A stretch of 64,000 nt of DNA from Vibrio tapetis subsp. tapetis (GCF_900233005.1 NZ_LT960611.1:434001-498000); one strand, 5' to 3'. Shown: positions 51,366-60,987, counted from the stretch's first letter. Notes: a model not told the origin generated them from the letters alone. Made by a program: numbers and translations.

Positions 51366-52586
51366 TTAGTCATGACACAGCTCTCCATTAAGGATGCGGG
51401 TATTTAAGAGTGATGTGCCGACTTGATAGCTTAGATCGGCAGGATGTTGGGTATTCCAAATAGCGAGATCGGCATCAAATCCGATTTTTACTTGGCCCAT
51501 AGATGCTTCAAATCCCAATGCTTGGGCTGCATGTGTGGTGACTGCGCGCAAATTCTCTTCGGGAGTGAGGCCAAATAGGGTGCTAGCCATGTTCATCATC
51601 AGCCTGAGATCGGCAAATGGCGATGTACCAGGATTAAGGTCGGTAGATAGCGCCATTGGCACTTTATACTGGCGCAACCATTCAATTGGTGGCTTTTGAG
51701 TTTCACGTAGGAAGTAGAATGCACCGGGAAGAAGAGTGGCTACCGTCCCTGATTTTGCAATGGCTTTAACGCCGTGTTCATCGAGAAATTCAATATGGTC
51801 GACGGATAACGCACCGTATTCGGCCGCAAGAGCGCTGCCACCTAAGTTTGAAAGTTGCTCAGTGTGGCCTTTTATCTTCAGCCCATGTTGCTGGGCTGCT
51901 TGGAATACGCGCTGTGTTTGCACTAAATTAAAGCCAATGCCTTCGCAAAAAACGTCTACTGAGTCTGCAAGTTGGTTTTCAGCCGCGGCAGGGATAATGG
52001 TTTGGCAGACTAAATCAATGTAGCTGTCTGCGTCTCCTGCGTACTCTGGTGGCAATGCGTGGGCAGCGAGTAGGGTGGTTGAAACCTTAATTCGACGATG
52101 CTGCTCCAGGTTTTTGGCTGCGCGTAACATTTTTAGCTCGTCTTCAAGAGTGAGCCCGTAGCCAGATTTAATTTCAACTTGAGTCACGCCGCTGCGTATC
52201 AAACCTTCTAGCCTTGGCAGAGCAAGTTCTACTAATTGATCTTGCGTTGCTGCGCGTGTCGCTTTTACGGTAGAAAGTATGCCGCCACCGCGTTTGGCTA
52301 TCTCTTGATAGGGCACGCCAGTTAAGCGCATCTCAAATTCGTCTGCTCGATTTCCGGCATAAACAAGGTGGGTATGGCAGTCAATTAGACCTGGTGTAAT
52401 CAGTTTGCCTTTGCAATCAATATGCTGGTGGGTAGCATTTATCCACGCTGACGATTGTATTTCATCGGTGCTGATGCCGGCTATTTTACCGTTTTGAATT
52501 GCAATACAACTGTTTTTGGTGACGGTGTAACCTAGGGCGTCATTTTCCATGGTTACTAAATTTGCGCCACTTAATACCAAATCCAT
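51366..52586 (-). CDS. hutI: Imidazolonepropionase
   Basis: Third step of histidine degradation, hydrolysing imidazolonepropionate to formiminoglutamate. 406 residues, amidohydrolase fold with metal motif [12 protein letters not shown] and later [21 protein letters not shown] and [10 protein letters not shown]. First structural gene of the operon, overlapping hutG. A palindrome TGTATATACA lies 26 bases upstream. Confidence 0.96.
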   Translation of the reverse strand: MDLVLSGANLVTMENDALGYTVTKNSCIAIQNGKIAGISTDEIQSSAWINATHQHIDCKGKLITPGLIDCHTHLVYAGNRADEFEMRLTGVPYQEIAKRGGGILSTVKATRAATQDQLVELALPRLEGLIRSGVTQVEIKSGYGLTLEDELKMLRAAKNLEQHRRIKVSTTLLAAHALPPEYAGDADSYIDLVCQTIIPAAAENQLADSVDVFCEGIGFNLVQTQRVFQAAQQHGLKIKGHTEQLSNLGGSALAAEYGALSVDHIEFLDEHGVKAIAKSGTVATLLPGAFYFLRETQKPPIEWLRQYKVPMALSTDLNPGTSPFADLRLMMNMASTLFGLTPEENLRAVTTHAAQALGFEASMGQVKIGFDADLAIWNTQHPADLSYQVGTSLLNTRILNGELCHD

Positions 52587-52611
52587 GAATGCCTACTTGA
52601 GAGTATTTAAA

Positions 52612-52621
52612 TGTATATACA
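52612..52621. promoter_or_regulatory. Putative HutC operator at the hutI promoter
   Basis: Perfect palindrome TGTATATACA between hutC and hutI. The half TATACAAATAA recurs just before hutC (53438-53452). HutC of other bacteria binds sites of the type TGTATATACA, so this is the likely operator for the whole hut operon. Confidence 0.6.
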
Positions 52622-52707
52622 AATAAGTAGGCTATTTAGACAATTGAGGCAAGTTGGATGTTACTAAGTTGTGATCGAATTCTAGTTTCATCCGATTAAT
52701 TGGCCAG

Positions 52708-53415
52708 CTATAGCAGAATTTTAGAACTGAGTTTATAGCGAGAGGCTGGATGGTAGAGTTTCGCTACGCTGATCAATTGATTACCGCTCCATGTGCGTCT
52801 ATTGAGTAATAAACAGGGCTCATTGTCATTGAGTTGTAAGATGGTTTTTATGTTCGGTTCAGCTGGAATAGCCTCTACAGTATGCTCGATGGCGGACAAA
52901 GGGCAGTTGTTTGATAAATATTGGTTTGGCGTCTGTTTTGTGAAATCTTGCTGTAAGTAATTGGGTGCGAACAGAGCATTAACCCAACGAATTTCCAATT
53001 GAATGGGTACACCATCTGAAAAGTGGGTAATTTCGCTGTAGAAGACTCTGCTATCTAGCATGATGCCTAGTTGCGTAGCAATGTGCTCGTTAGCTTGGAC
53101 CGAGATATGTTGCAATATTTCGCTGTGGTATTGTTGCCCGCGTTGTTGGACTTCCTCTGCGATGTTACGGATATCAAGCAGGGGTGATTCTGCTTTTTCG
53201 TTCGGAGCACAAACGAAAGTGCCTCTTCTTGGCGTTCGTTCTACTTTTCCGTCGGTAACGAGATCTCTGATGGCTTTATTTACCGTCATTCGGCTTACTG
53301 AAAACTGTTCTGTTAACTCAAGTTCCGTAGGGATTTTCTGCCCAACAGGCCATTCTCCGGAAAGAATTTTTTGTTCGATGTGTTGTTTTATTTGAATATA
53401 GATAGGGGCAGACAC
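52708..53415 (-). CDS. hutC: Histidine utilisation repressor (GntR family)
   Basis: 235 residues from the GTG at 53415 (MSAPIYIQIKQHIEQKI), which gives the usual HutC length; longer in-frame extensions to 53523 are not family-like. The N-terminal winged helix is KIPTELELTEQFSVSRMTVNKAIRDLVTDGKVERTPRRGTFV, followed by a UTRA effector domain that binds urocanate (family knowledge). It represses the adjacent hut genes. Confidence 0.92.
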   Translation of the reverse strand: MSAPIYIQIKQHIEQKILSGEWPVGQKIPTELELTEQFSVSRMTVNKAIRDLVTDGKVERTPRRGTFVCAPNEKAESPLLDIRNIAEEVQQRGQQYHSEILQHISVQANEHIATQLGIMLDSRVFYSEITHFSDGVPIQLEIRWVNALFAPNYLQQDFTKQTPNQYLSNNCPLSAIEHTVEAIPAEPNIKTILQLNDNEPCLLLNRRTWSGNQLISVAKLYHPASRYKLSSKILL

Positions 53416-53437
53416 GAGGACTTCTCTGTTAAAGTAT

Positions 53438-53452
53438 TGACTATACAAATAA
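53438..53452. promoter_or_regulatory. Putative HutC autoregulatory site
   Basis: GACTATACAAATAA, which shares TATACAAATAA with the palindrome before hutI. It lies 25-35 bases upstream of the hutC GTG. Confidence 0.4.
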
Positions 53453-53618
53453 TGGAATGCAATTCGCGTTGGCGCAACGGTAAACGTTGAAAATATGTTG
53501 AGGCTGTGATCAAAACGAACCAAATGACGGTTAGCGCTTGAAAACTGGCAGTAACACGAGTCAAATTAGGCGGAAGGCGGAAGCTGGGTGAGTACTAATA
53601 ACAGTAGAGAGTTAAATA

Positions 53619-53936
53619 ATGCAGTATGCAAATAAGATAACATTTTTTGAACGTTTTGAAGCCGACATTGTGGCTGGAAAGAAAGTCATCACCATTCGTG
53701 ATGAGAGTGAAAATAACTACTTGGCAGGCAGTGTCGTCGATGTTGCTACCTACGAGGATGGCCGCCAGTTTTGCCAAATAAAAATTGAATCAGTAAACCC
53801 CATTTTGTTTGACAACCTGACTGAGTTTCATGCGCAACAAGAAAATATGACACTTGCCCAACTCAAGCAGGTGATCACCGAAATCTACCCCGGAGTACAG
53901 CAACTCTATGTAATTAACTATTTATTGGTTAAGTAA
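53619..53936 (+). CDS. yqfB: N4-acetylcytidine amidohydrolase (ASCH domain, YqfB)
   Basis: 105 residues. ITFFERFEADIVAGKKVITIRDESE and AQQENMTLAQLKQVITEIYPG align closely with E. coli YqfB, which hydrolyses N4-acetylcytidine. Lys and Thr/Arg of the KKVITIRDE segment correspond to the catalytic ASCH positions. It stands alone between hutC and thrS. Confidence 0.9.
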   Translation: MQYANKITFFERFEADIVAGKKVITIRDESENNYLAGSVVDVATYEDGRQFCQIKIESVNPILFDNLTEFHAQQENMTLAQLKQVITEIYPGVQQLYVINYLLVK

Positions 53937-54100
53937 GCATCTATTCGTTTTTGCAATCCAAGGCTTAGATAGGGTAGAATTGCCCGTTCCCGATGACAGT
54001 CCGGTATTCGTATTACTGAGTGACCGTCGTTGAGGCCCATTTCAATACAACTAATGAACATGTGTTGCTACGTATGCAACACCACTGTGAAGGATTTAAA

Positions 54101-56026
54101 ATGCCTGTAATTACTCTTCCTGACGGCAGTCAGCGTCCATTCGACAGCCCTGTATCTACTCTAGATGTTGCCCTTTCTATCGGTCCTGGTCTTGCTAAAG
54201 CAACCATTGCTGGCCGTGTTGATGGTGTGCGCGTAGATGCTTGTGATTTAATTGAAAACGATGCAAGCCTAGAAATCATCACTGTAAAAGATGAAGACGG
54301 TTTGGAAATCGTTCGTCACTCTTGTGCTCACCTTCTTGGTCATGCGATCAAGCAGCTGTACCCTGAAGCGAAAATGGCGATCGGTCCTACCATCGACAAT
54401 GGCTTTTACTACGATATCGATTTAGAAGACTCTTTAACTGAAGAAGATGTTGCTAAAATCGAAAAGCGTATGAAAGAGCTTGCGAAAACCAAGTACCAGG
54501 TTGTTAAAAAGAACGTAAGCTGGCAGGAAGCTCGTGATGCTTTTGAAGCACGCGGCGAAACTTACAAGATTGAAATCTTGGACGAGAACGTTTCAAAAGA
54601 CGATCGCCCAGGTTTATACCACCATGAAGAATACATTGACATGTGTCGTGGACCTCACGTTCCGAACATGGGCTTTTGTCAGCACTTCACGCTATTAAAC
54701 GTAGCGGGTGCCTACTGGCGTGGTAACAGTGACAACAAGATGCTTCAACGCATCTACGGCACTGCATTCCATGATAAGAAAGCACTTAAGGCGCATCTAA
54801 CTCGCCTAGAAGAAGCGGCAAAGCGTGATCACCGTAAAATTGGTAAGCACTTGGACTTGTTCCACATGCAGCAAGAAGCGCCGGGTATGGTGTTCTGGCA
54901 CCACAATGGTTGGTCTATCTTCCGTGACCTAGAAGTATTCATTCGTCAAAAACTGACTGAATACGATTACCAAGAAGTAAAAGGCCCATTAATGATGGAC
55001 CGTGTTCTTTGGGAACGTTCTGGTCACTGGGACAAATACGCAGAAGCGATGTTCACTACCTCTTCTGAGAACCGTGAGTACGCCATTAAGCCAATGAACT
55101 GCCCAGGTCACGTTCAAATCTTTAACCAAGGTTTGAAATCTTACCGTGATTTGCCACTTCGTATGGCTGAGTTTGGTTCTTGTCACCGTAACGAGCCGTC
55201 TGGCGCACTGCACGGCATTATGCGTGTACGTGGCTTTACTCAAGATGACGCACACGTATTCTGTACTGAAGAACAAGTACAGCAAGAAGTGAAGTCATGC
55301 ATCGAGATGGTTTACGATACATACCAAACGTTCGGTTTCGAAAACATTGTTGTTAAGCTTTCAACGCGTCCTGAAAAACGTGTTGGTTCTGACGAAATGT
55401 GGGACCGTGCAGAGTCGGATCTAGAGACTGCGCTTAAGTCTATGGACATCGCTTACGAGATTCAAGAAGGCGAGGGTGCGTTCTACGGACCTAAGATTGA
55501 ATTTACTTTGCATGATTGTTTGGACCGAGCTTGGCAATGTGGTACAGTGCAGCTCGATTTTGCATTACCAGAGCGTTTAGGTGCAACTTACGTAGGTGAA
55601 GATAACGAGCGTCATACGCCAGTTATGATCCACCGCGCGATTTTAGGTTCACTTGAGCGATTCATTGGTATTCTAATTGAAGAATATGCAGGCTTTTTCC
55701 CAACATGGTTAGCTCCAGAGCAAGCTGTTGTAATGGGAATTACAGACAAACAAGCTGAATATGTTCAAGAAATTACGAAAAAACTGCAAAAAAGTGGAAT
55801 TAGAGCCAAAGCGGACTTGAGAAATGAGAAGATTGGCTTTAAAATCCGCGAACATACTTTAAAGCGTGTACCGTATATGCTTGTTTGTGGCGACCAAGAA
55901 ATGGAAGCTGGAGAAATAGCAGTACGTACTCGTAAGGGCAAAGACCTCGGTAAATTCAAAGTGGATGATTTTATTTCTTACATCCAAGCCGAAGTTTCAA
56001 GCCGTAAGCTCAATCTGGAGGAATAA
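54101..56026 (+). CDS. thrS: Threonyl-tRNA synthetase
   Basis: 641 residues from the ATG at 54101 ([14 protein letters not shown]), preceded by GAAGGATTT; the frame upstream to 54020 is not coding in the family. Domains: TGS (1-62), editing domain with [12 protein letters not shown] and [10 protein letters not shown] (zinc-like His/Cys), and the class II catalytic core with [11 protein letters not shown] and the Zn ligands. A C-terminal anticodon-binding domain follows. First gene of thrS-infC-rpmI-rplT. Confidence 0.97.
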   Translation: MPVITLPDGSQRPFDSPVSTLDVALSIGPGLAKATIAGRVDGVRVDACDLIENDASLEIITVKDEDGLEIVRHSCAHLLGHAIKQLYPEAKMAIGPTIDNGFYYDIDLEDSLTEEDVAKIEKRMKELAKTKYQVVKKNVSWQEARDAFEARGETYKIEILDENVSKDDRPGLYHHEEYIDMCRGPHVPNMGFCQHFTLLNVAGAYWRGNSDNKMLQRIYGTAFHDKKALKAHLTRLEEAAKRDHRKIGKHLDLFHMQQEAPGMVFWHHNGWSIFRDLEVFIRQKLTEYDYQEVKGPLMMDRVLWERSGHWDKYAEAMFTTSSENREYAIKPMNCPGHVQIFNQGLKSYRDLPLRMAEFGSCHRNEPSGALHGIMRVRGFTQDDAHVFCTEEQVQQEVKSCIEMVYDTYQTFGFENIVVKLSTRPEKRVGSDEMWDRAESDLETALKSMDIAYEIQEGEGAFYGPKIEFTLHDCLDRAWQCGTVQLDFALPERLGATYVGEDNERHTPVMIHRAILGSLERFIGILIEEYAGFFPTWLAPEQAVVMGITDKQAEYVQEITKKLQKSGIRAKADLRNEKIGFKIREHTLKRVPYMLVCGDQEMEAGEIAVRTRKGKDLGKFKVDDFISYIQAEVSSRKLNLEE

Positions 56027-56029
56027 CCT

Positions 56030-56581
56030 ATTAAAGGCGGAAGACGTGGCCAACAACCGGCCAAACAAAACCAGCACCGTTTAAACGGTGAAATTCGTGG
56101 CATTCGTGAAGTGCGTTTGACAGGCGCTGACGGTGAACCAGTTGGTGTAGTACCAATCAACGAAGCACTAGAAGCAGCTTTAGAAGCTGGTATGGATCTC
56201 GTAGAGATCAGCCCTAACGCCGAGCCGCCAGTCTGTCGCGTGATGGACTACGGCAAGTTCCTCTTCGAGAAGAGCAAAGCTGCGAAAGAGCAGAAAAAGA
56301 AGCAAAAGCAGGTCCAGATTAAGGAAATAAAATTCCGTCCTGGGACTGATATCGGAGACTATCAGGTAAAACTACGCAACCTGACTGGTTTCCTAGAAGA
56401 CGGCAACAAAGTGAAGGTAACAATTCGCTTCCGTGGCCGTGAAATGGCTCACCAAAACATCGGTGTTGACGTTCTTAATCGTTTGAAAGCGGATACTGAA
56501 GAATTTGCAGTAGTCGAATCTTTCCCAACGAGAATTGAAGGTCGCCAGATGATTATGGTGTTGGCCCCTAAAAAGAAGTAA
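56030..56581 (+). CDS. infC: Translation initiation factor IF-3 with AUU start
   Basis: 183 residues beginning at ATT (56030), after GGAGG four bases upstream, as [32 protein letters not shown]. The AUU start is the known basis of IF-3 autoregulation. An ATG-only reading from 56111 would lose 27 conserved N-terminal residues. It ends with [23 protein letters not shown]. Confidence 0.96.
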   Translation: MKGGRRGQQPAKQNQHRLNGEIRGIREVRLTGADGEPVGVVPINEALEAALEAGMDLVEISPNAEPPVCRVMDYGKFLFEKSKAAKEQKKKQKQVQIKEIKFRPGTDIGDYQVKLRNLTGFLEDGNKVKVTIRFRGREMAHQNIGVDVLNRLKADTEEFAVVESFPTRIEGRQMIMVLAPKKK

Positions 56582-56685
56582 TTAACGGCCTGCAAGTAAT
56601 TTAACCTTGCTGCTTAATGTGGCAGGGTTTCATTCGCCCTAATTACTATATGTTTAATCAACTCAACAATGCGGAGTTATTCATC

Positions 56686-56880
56686 ATGCCTAAGATGAAA
56701 ACCAACAAAGGTGCTGCTAAGCGTTTTAAGAAAACTGCTGGTGGTATTAAGTTCAAGCACGCTGGTAAACGTCACATCCTGACTAAGCGTACTACTAAGA
56801 ACAAGCGTCAACTACGTCCTAACGCAATCCTTCCTAAATGTGAAGTGGCTGCTGTTATTCGTATGATGCCATACGCTTAA
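56686..56880 (+). CDS. rpmI: 50S ribosomal protein L35
   Basis: 64 residues, [20 protein letters not shown]..., from the ATG at 56686 with GGAG ten bases upstream. The longer frame to 56617 is not part of L35. The operon with infC and rplT is conserved. Confidence 0.97.
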   Translation: MPKMKTNKGAAKRFKKTAGGIKFKHAGKRHILTKRTTKNKRQLRPNAILPKCEVAAVIRMMPYA

Positions 56881-56923
56881 TTCTTTTTAGTTATTTATAA
56901 TCGTTTAGTTTAGGAGAAGCATA

Positions 56924-57277
56924 ATGCCTCGCGTAAAACGTGGTGTACAAGCTCGTGCACGTCATAAGAAAGTTCTAAAACAAGCTAAAGGTTACTACGG
57001 AGCACGTTCACGTGTTTACCGCGTAGCTTTCCAAGCAGTTACCAAAGCTGGTCAATACGCTTACCGTGACCGTCGTAACAAGAAACGTCAATTCCGTCAA
57101 CTTTGGATTGCACGTATCAATGCGGCATCTCGTCAAAATGGTATGTCTTACAGCCGTTTCATCAACGGTCTTAAGAAAGCATCTATCGAGATCGATCGTA
57201 AGATTCTTGCTGACATCGCAGTATTCGACAAGGCTGCATTCGCAGTTCTAGTTGAAAAAGCGAAAGCTTCTCTTTAA
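56924..57277 (+). CDS. rplT: 50S ribosomal protein L20
   Basis: 117 residues ([35 protein letters not shown]), standard for L20. In E. coli L20 also represses rpmI-rplT translation. The gene ends next to the terminator and, in Vibrio, marks the border of the superintegron. Confidence 0.98.
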   Translation: MPRVKRGVQARARHKKVLKQAKGYYGARSRVYRVAFQAVTKAGQYAYRDRRNKKRQFRQLWIARINAASRQNGMSYSRFINGLKKASIEIDRKILADIAVFDKAAFAVLVEKAKASL

Positions 57278-57302
57278 TTAGAGATAGTTTAAGGATTATG
57301 AG

Positions 57303-57329
57303 AAGGAGAGCTTAGGCTCTCCTTTTTTT
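57303..57329 (+). terminator. rplT operon terminator
   Basis: AGGAGAGC-TTAG-GCTCTCCT followed by TTTTTT. It separates the ribosomal operon from the convergent integrase gene. Confidence 0.9.
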
Positions 57330-57364
57330 CGTCCTATCAACGGCTTTTCATCGGCCTAATTATT

Positions 57365-58327
57365 TTACAGTGTGGATAATGGGCTAAGTACACCGTTCGC
57401 TCCCCGTTCTAGTACATGAGTATATATTTGTGTTGTTTTAACATCACTATGGCCTAGTTGCTCTTGGACGGTTCTGATGTCGGCTCCACTTTCTAATAGG
57501 TGAGTAGCAAAAGAGTGCCTTAGAGTATGGCAAGTGACGTTCTTTTCAATCTTTGCGGCTTTCGCTGCGCGTTTTACTGCCCGTTGTAACGCGGTTTCAT
57601 CTATATGCTGGCGTCGTAGTAAATCTGATTGTGGATCCACGCTTAAACGATGAGACGGAAACAAGTAATGCCAGCCAATTTCCTTTGGTGCTTCAGGGTA
57701 TTTCTTATGCAGTGCATCGGGAAGCCAAACTCCCGCATAACCCGCGGTTTGCATATCTTTTTCGTAATATTGCCTTACGGTAAACTCTTGATGCTTAAGG
57801 AGTGGATAAAGCTCTTTCGCTAATGTTACTGTTCGGTTCTTTCCTCCTTTCCCTTGCTAGATACGTATTGCTCCATAGTGGTAGTCAATGTCGTGAACTC
57901 TTAAGCGTATGCACTCCATTAATCTCAGGCCTGAACCATAAAGTAGCTGAGCTTGAAGCTGATATCTTGGCGGTATCTGCTGTAAGAGAGGCCGAATTTC
58001 TGCTTTCGTTAATACGACAGGAAGCTTGCGCTTTATATTGGAACGCCGGAATTTCATGTTTAAAGCAAGTGGCTTTTTAAGGATGTCTTTGTATAAAAAA
58101 TTCAACGCATTTAATGCTAGCGACTGCGTATTAGCCGATACGAGCTTTTCATTAGCAAGGTGAGTTAGAAACGCTTCCACATGCTTTTCGCTTAAGTTTT
58201 TCGGGTGCTGCATTTTGTGAAAGATTATAAAATTACGCATCCACAAGGTGTAGGCTTCGATGGTTTTCCTTGCATAGCGACTGGTGTGCATTTGTTCGCG
58301 AACATAGGTCATAAATTGTGACTTCAT
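57365..58327 (-). pseudogene. intIA: Integron integrase with in-frame amber codon
   Basis: Tyrosine recombinase of the Vibrio superintegron, 320 codons on the minus strand. TAG at 57857-57859 (codon 157) sits where the family reads [15 protein letters not shown], so a TGG-to-TAG change (Trp157 to stop) is the simplest origin. The catalytic set is otherwise present: R135 (GSGLR), H267/R270 (HTLRH), H293 (QLGHSD), Y302 (QIYTHV). The integron-specific insertion GWHYLFPS is also intact. The ATG at 58327 has a GGAGG site. Without suppression the product would be a 156-residue fragment lacking most catalytic residues. Confidence 0.95.
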
Positions 58328-58343
58328 ACATCCTCCATTTATC

Positions 58344-58359
58344 GTGTTTAAATTGACAG
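58344..58359 (-). promoter_or_regulatory. Near-consensus LexA box upstream of intIA
   Basis: On the minus strand CTGTCAATTTAAACAC fits CTGT-N8-ACAG with one mismatch (C for G at the end), 17 bases before the integrase start. SOS control of Vibrio integrases is established knowledge. Confidence 0.6.
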
Positions 58360-58530
58360 TAGTGTAAGAATAACCAGTATTTTGACTTTAGAATGAAAGA
58401 AGCCGCATTTCGCGATAGAGCGCACAGGTAATTAACTGATAATACGCTGTTTTACATAGGTAAGTGTGCTAATGTGCATATGCTATTAAAACAAAGATAG
58501 ATGGCGGTAGCGTGGGAGTGAACCGGGCTA

Positions 58531-58560
58531 GAAGCGGTTTAAAGACTGTTAGTAAGCCAG
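58531..58560 (+). other. Putative attI recombination site
   Basis: GTTTAAAGACT-GTTAG, with the G|TTAG crossover at 58548/58549. It lies about 220 bases upstream of the integrase start, where the first cassette should join. It is assigned by position and core triplet only. Confidence 0.5.
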
Positions 58561-58682
58561 CTGTTTAAGTCCTCAAGTTTTATGAGTGGTGGTTCATTTT
58601 GTGCTGCTATTCCGCGGATTTCAAAGCGGATGTAATCGCTGAAATCATGTAGGTTTCTTTGGTGCAACGCCGCCGCTAGCTA
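58539..58682 (-). pseudogene. Remnant of a reversed gene in the first cassette
   Basis: The minus strand is open for about 46 codons, ending ...FSDYIRFEIRGIAAQNEPPL...SWLTNSL, with a TAG at 58680-58682 in a context (KPE-stop-LAAALHQRN) that suggests a broken longer frame. No start codon with a ribosome site is visible. The composition reads like protein, but the family is unknown. The last codons run into the presumed attI. Weak evidence. Confidence 0.3.
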
Positions 58683-58858
58683 TTCAGGTTTTGTTTAGTT
58701 CACTTGTTCGGCGGTCAGTGCCTAACAGTAGTTTCGCTTTTATGGACGATCCGTTTTTGGTTACTCCTGAGCGCAGCTGGCCGGGTGTGGATAGGGTGTC
58801 ATGTTTAGCAGAGATTGGTGATTTCTGAGAGATCAGCGTGCAACGGAACCCCCGTTAC

Positions 58859-58960
58859 TAACAAGTCACTCAAGCAGACGCTGTAACCTATGGCATTTTT
58901 GGTTTGAAGTTTTGTGGGTTTGGTAGGTGCATCGTTTGCGCTACTTAGCTCTGCGTTATG
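58859..58960 (+). repeat. attC site 1
   Basis: Starts TAACAAGTCACTCAAGCAG and ends CTGCGTTATGCC, with the G|TTATG crossover at 58954. The interior GGCATTTTTGGTTTGAAG is shared with the other sites. It ends the first cassette. Confidence 0.75.
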
Positions 58961-58966
58961 CCGCAA

Positions 58967-59257
58967 TCAATTATCTATACGTTTCATTGCTTTACGGTAA
59001 ACATCGCTACGTTCACGTTTCCCCACAGCTAAGACGGTTACAATGATTACATCGTCTTCGACTTTATACACTAAGCGGTAACCTGATTGGCGTAGTTTAA
59101 TTTTATACATGTTATCAGCACCGGAAAGCTTGGAAGCTGGCACGTGTGGATTTGCTAGGCGCTCGGTTAGCTTTTTTTTAAATTGCTGCTGTAATGTAGA
59201 ACCAAGCTTTTTCCACTCTTTGAGTGCGCTCTTTTTGAAGTCGAGTTTATAAGTCAT
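58967..59257 (-). CDS. RelE-type toxin of a reversed cassette
   Basis: 96 residues from the ATG at 59257, which overlaps the antitoxin stop. MTYKLDFKKSALKEWKKLGSTLQQQFKKKLTERL...YKIKLRQSGYRLVYKVEDDVIIVTVLAVGKRERSDVYRKA is typical of RelE mRNA interferases (Lys/Arg surface; Arg near RQSGYR). It should cleave mRNA at the ribosome. It lies opposite to cassette direction, which means it needs its own promoter. Confidence 0.9.
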   Translation of the reverse strand: MTYKLDFKKSALKEWKKLGSTLQQQFKKKLTERLANPHVPASKLSGADNMYKIKLRQSGYRLVYKVEDDVIIVTVLAVGKRERSDVYRKAMKRIDN

Positions 59258-59495
59258 CAATGTTTACCGAAATGCTCTCTTCAGATTCACGTTCTTTAGC
59301 AATAGTAAGTAGCTCTAGATCTTCGAGTCTGTCCATCATCATTTCGTATGCTTCAGCAGGTACACAGTAGAATGCGGGTTCATTTCGGTTAAGCACAGCA
59401 ACAGGTTCACCGTAAGCACTAGTTGCAACCTTCATTGGATTTGCTTTTAATTCGGTAATACTTGCAGCAACATCAGCTAAAATTCTAGTGGTCAT
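59247..59495 (-). CDS. Phd/YefM-type antitoxin of the RelE pair
   Basis: 82 residues. The N-terminal MTTRILADVAASITELKANPMKVATSAYGEPVAVLNRNEPAFYCVP is a Phd/YefM DNA-binding fold, and the acidic C-terminus (ERESEESISVNIDDL) binds the toxin. It is first in the operon and likely autoregulates. The pair is intact by reading. Confidence 0.88.
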   Translation of the reverse strand: MTTRILADVAASITELKANPMKVATSAYGEPVAVLNRNEPAFYCVPAEAYEMMMDRLEDLELLTIAKERESEESISVNIDDL

Positions 59496-59552
59496 TATTT
59501 AGGTCTCTTAAGTGGTCTTTATATTGGTCATTCTAGCTTCGACCAAACGGTA

Positions 59553-59665
59553 TAACAAGCGCTTCAAGTTGATTCGCAACGCGTGGCATTTTTGGTTCAA
59601 ATTGGTTTGGTGTTTACGGTGCAATGCAGACAGTTCGGTTTCGTTGCTCACAACTTAAGCGGGCG
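59553..59665 (+). repeat. attC site 2, cut by the IS10-like element
   Basis: Starts TAACAAGCGCTTCAAG, with the conserved interior CAACGCGTGGCATTTTTGG and GTTTACGGTGCAATGCAG. The right core ends GCGGGCG and should continue TTAG, but the IS begins at the next base. The crossover triplet is therefore lost from this side. Confidence 0.85.
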
Positions 59666-60987
59666 CTGACGGATCCCCTCATAATTGCCCCAGTCCTGAG
59701 TTGTGCGTCAGCCTTTGATATTCGAACATACCCCATTGGTATTGAGACTCGTTAATTTTGTATCGCCGATGATTCCGCACTTCTCTTCCGAGTCGAGGAA
59801 TTGATAGGACACGGCGATGTTTAATGCTGTTGGCTTGGAAGTCAAAATGCCATTTGGCTTGGACTGCGATGAGGCCATTCCACCACATCAATATTTCAGC
59901 GAGCAAAGCTATTAGAAGCAGGATATCTAACCTGTTAGTACTGCGAGTTCTATTGTGACGAAGTGCGATCCCATAAGCGGTACTTTTTAGGTCACGGAAT
60001 GACTCTTCTATTTGCATACGCTTTGCGTACAGATTAGTAATTTGCACTTCATTTAAGATGTGTCGAGGGACGTTAGTCGCGAGTAACCACGGCTCTTTTG
60101 CGCTGCGTTGGTAAAGATGAGTAGCGGAGTGCTTTTGACTGGTTCTACTGTGGCGCTGGGCTTTTCGACCTTTCTCTAATCCTTTGTAAACATAGGCTTC
60201 ACAAGGTATCGGCGCTCTTTTGGCTAATAAACAATGGCCAAGGTACTTTGGTTTATGTACGGCATTTGGATAAAAAGTTTTGTTTGAGACCCAAGGTTTA
60301 TCCGGTTGTTTTATTGAGACTTCGCCTCGTACACGACCTAACCAAAACCAGCCTTTGTCCTGAACTTGTCGGAACCAGGTATTCCGAAAACCGGCATCAG
60401 AAACGATGATTGGGCAGGTTCTATTGGGCAAAATATCCTGCAATTTATCGAGGAATGATTGGTGGCTTTTAGGTGAGTTATATTGGCCATATTCAAAAAC
60501 TTGCTCGAAGATTGTGATGGCTCGGCCATCCAGAGCAACGGATGATCTTAACGTCATATAACGAAGCTGCTCACGAACATCAGACCAATCAACAAGGACT
60601 ACTGGGCAGGGATTCGCCCCCGTTATTAAGTGGGCATGCCATTTATAAATAAGGTCTTTTTCACGGTGGAGTTGGCGATTTCCAAGTAGCCTATCAACAC
60701 GCTTAATTGCATGTTTTACCGTGGTATTCGTTTCTAGTTTACGACCTAGCTTAGTCAGGGTTAAATCAGAGCCATCAAGCACGCTCTTTGTGGCAAGTAT
60801 CAGAGAATTAAGCCGTTTTTTGTGAATCGAGGGGCATTGGTTTTGTAAGGTTTGCTGTAGAATCTGAATATCGCGCATCGTGAGCCCATTTGATCAAAAT
60901 GTGTGTTTGGCGATATTCATTAGATCAAAGGCGGCGGTGCGCGTCTACCTCATTGTTTTTATGGTTAATTATGAGGGGATTCGCAAG
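59666..60987 (-). mobile_element. IS10-like (IS4 family) insertion sequence
   Basis: 1322 bp with ends CTGACGGATCCCCTCATAAT and, reversed, CTTGCGAATCCCCTCATAAT. These match the IS10 end consensus (GATCCCCTCATAATT). The 9-bp duplication normally made by IS10 is not visible: AAGCGGGCG on the left and AGTAAAGCG on the right. Confidence 0.9.
59679..60878 (-). CDS. IS10-like transposase
   Basis: 399 residues (IS10 402), intact. It follows the IS10 pattern closely: LDGSDLTLTKLGRKLETNTTVKHAIKRVDRLLGNR, VVLVDWSDVREQ (first Asp), PIIVSDAGFRNTWF (second Asp), and the YREK signature YAKRMQIEESFRDLK with the catalytic Glu. It is likely active. Confidence 0.93.
   Translation of the reverse strand: MRDIQILQQTLQNQCPSIHKKRLNSLILATKSVLDGSDLTLTKLGRKLETNTTVKHAIKRVDRLLGNRQLHREKDLIYKWHAHLITGANPCPVVLVDWSDVREQLRYMTLRSSVALDGRAITIFEQVFEYGQYNSPKSHQSFLDKLQDILPNRTCPIIVSDAGFRNTWFRQVQDKGWFWLGRVRGEVSIKQPDKPWVSNKTFYPNAVHKPKYLGHCLLAKRAPIPCEAYVYKGLEKGRKAQRHSRTSQKHSATHLYQRSAKEPWLLATNVPRHILNEVQITNLYAKRMQIEESFRDLKSTAYGIALRHNRTRSTNRLDILLLIALLAEILMWWNGLIAVQAKWHFDFQANSIKHRRVLSIPRLGREVRNHRRYKINESQYQWGMFEYQRLTHNSGLGQL

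Larger units (their letters stand above)
48502..51373 (-). pseudogene. hutG: Formimidoylglutamase, split by an IS element
   Basis: An arginase-family enzyme that would hydrolyse formiminoglutamate to glutamate and formamide. The N-terminal part (51373-50660) has the Mn ligands GGGHEVAYG and NFDAHFD. The C-terminal part (48837-48502) has [22 protein letters not shown]. The metal site is therefore divided between fragments and neither can be active. Joining base 50660 to 48837 on the minus strand gives an unbroken frame (LGVE-LVWYV) of about 349 codons. The start at 51373 overlaps hutI by 8 bases. The host may lack this route or use another enzyme. Confidence 0.93.

Noticed and set aside
57553..58080. 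Plus-strand frames of 76 and 92 residues inside the integrase gene
   Set aside because: Antisense shadows; the integrase frame explains the region apart from its amber codon.
58665..58728. Inverted repeat ACGCCGCCG / CGGCGGTC as another attC
   Set aside because: It lacks the TAAC and GTTA cores in the expected arrangement and spacing.
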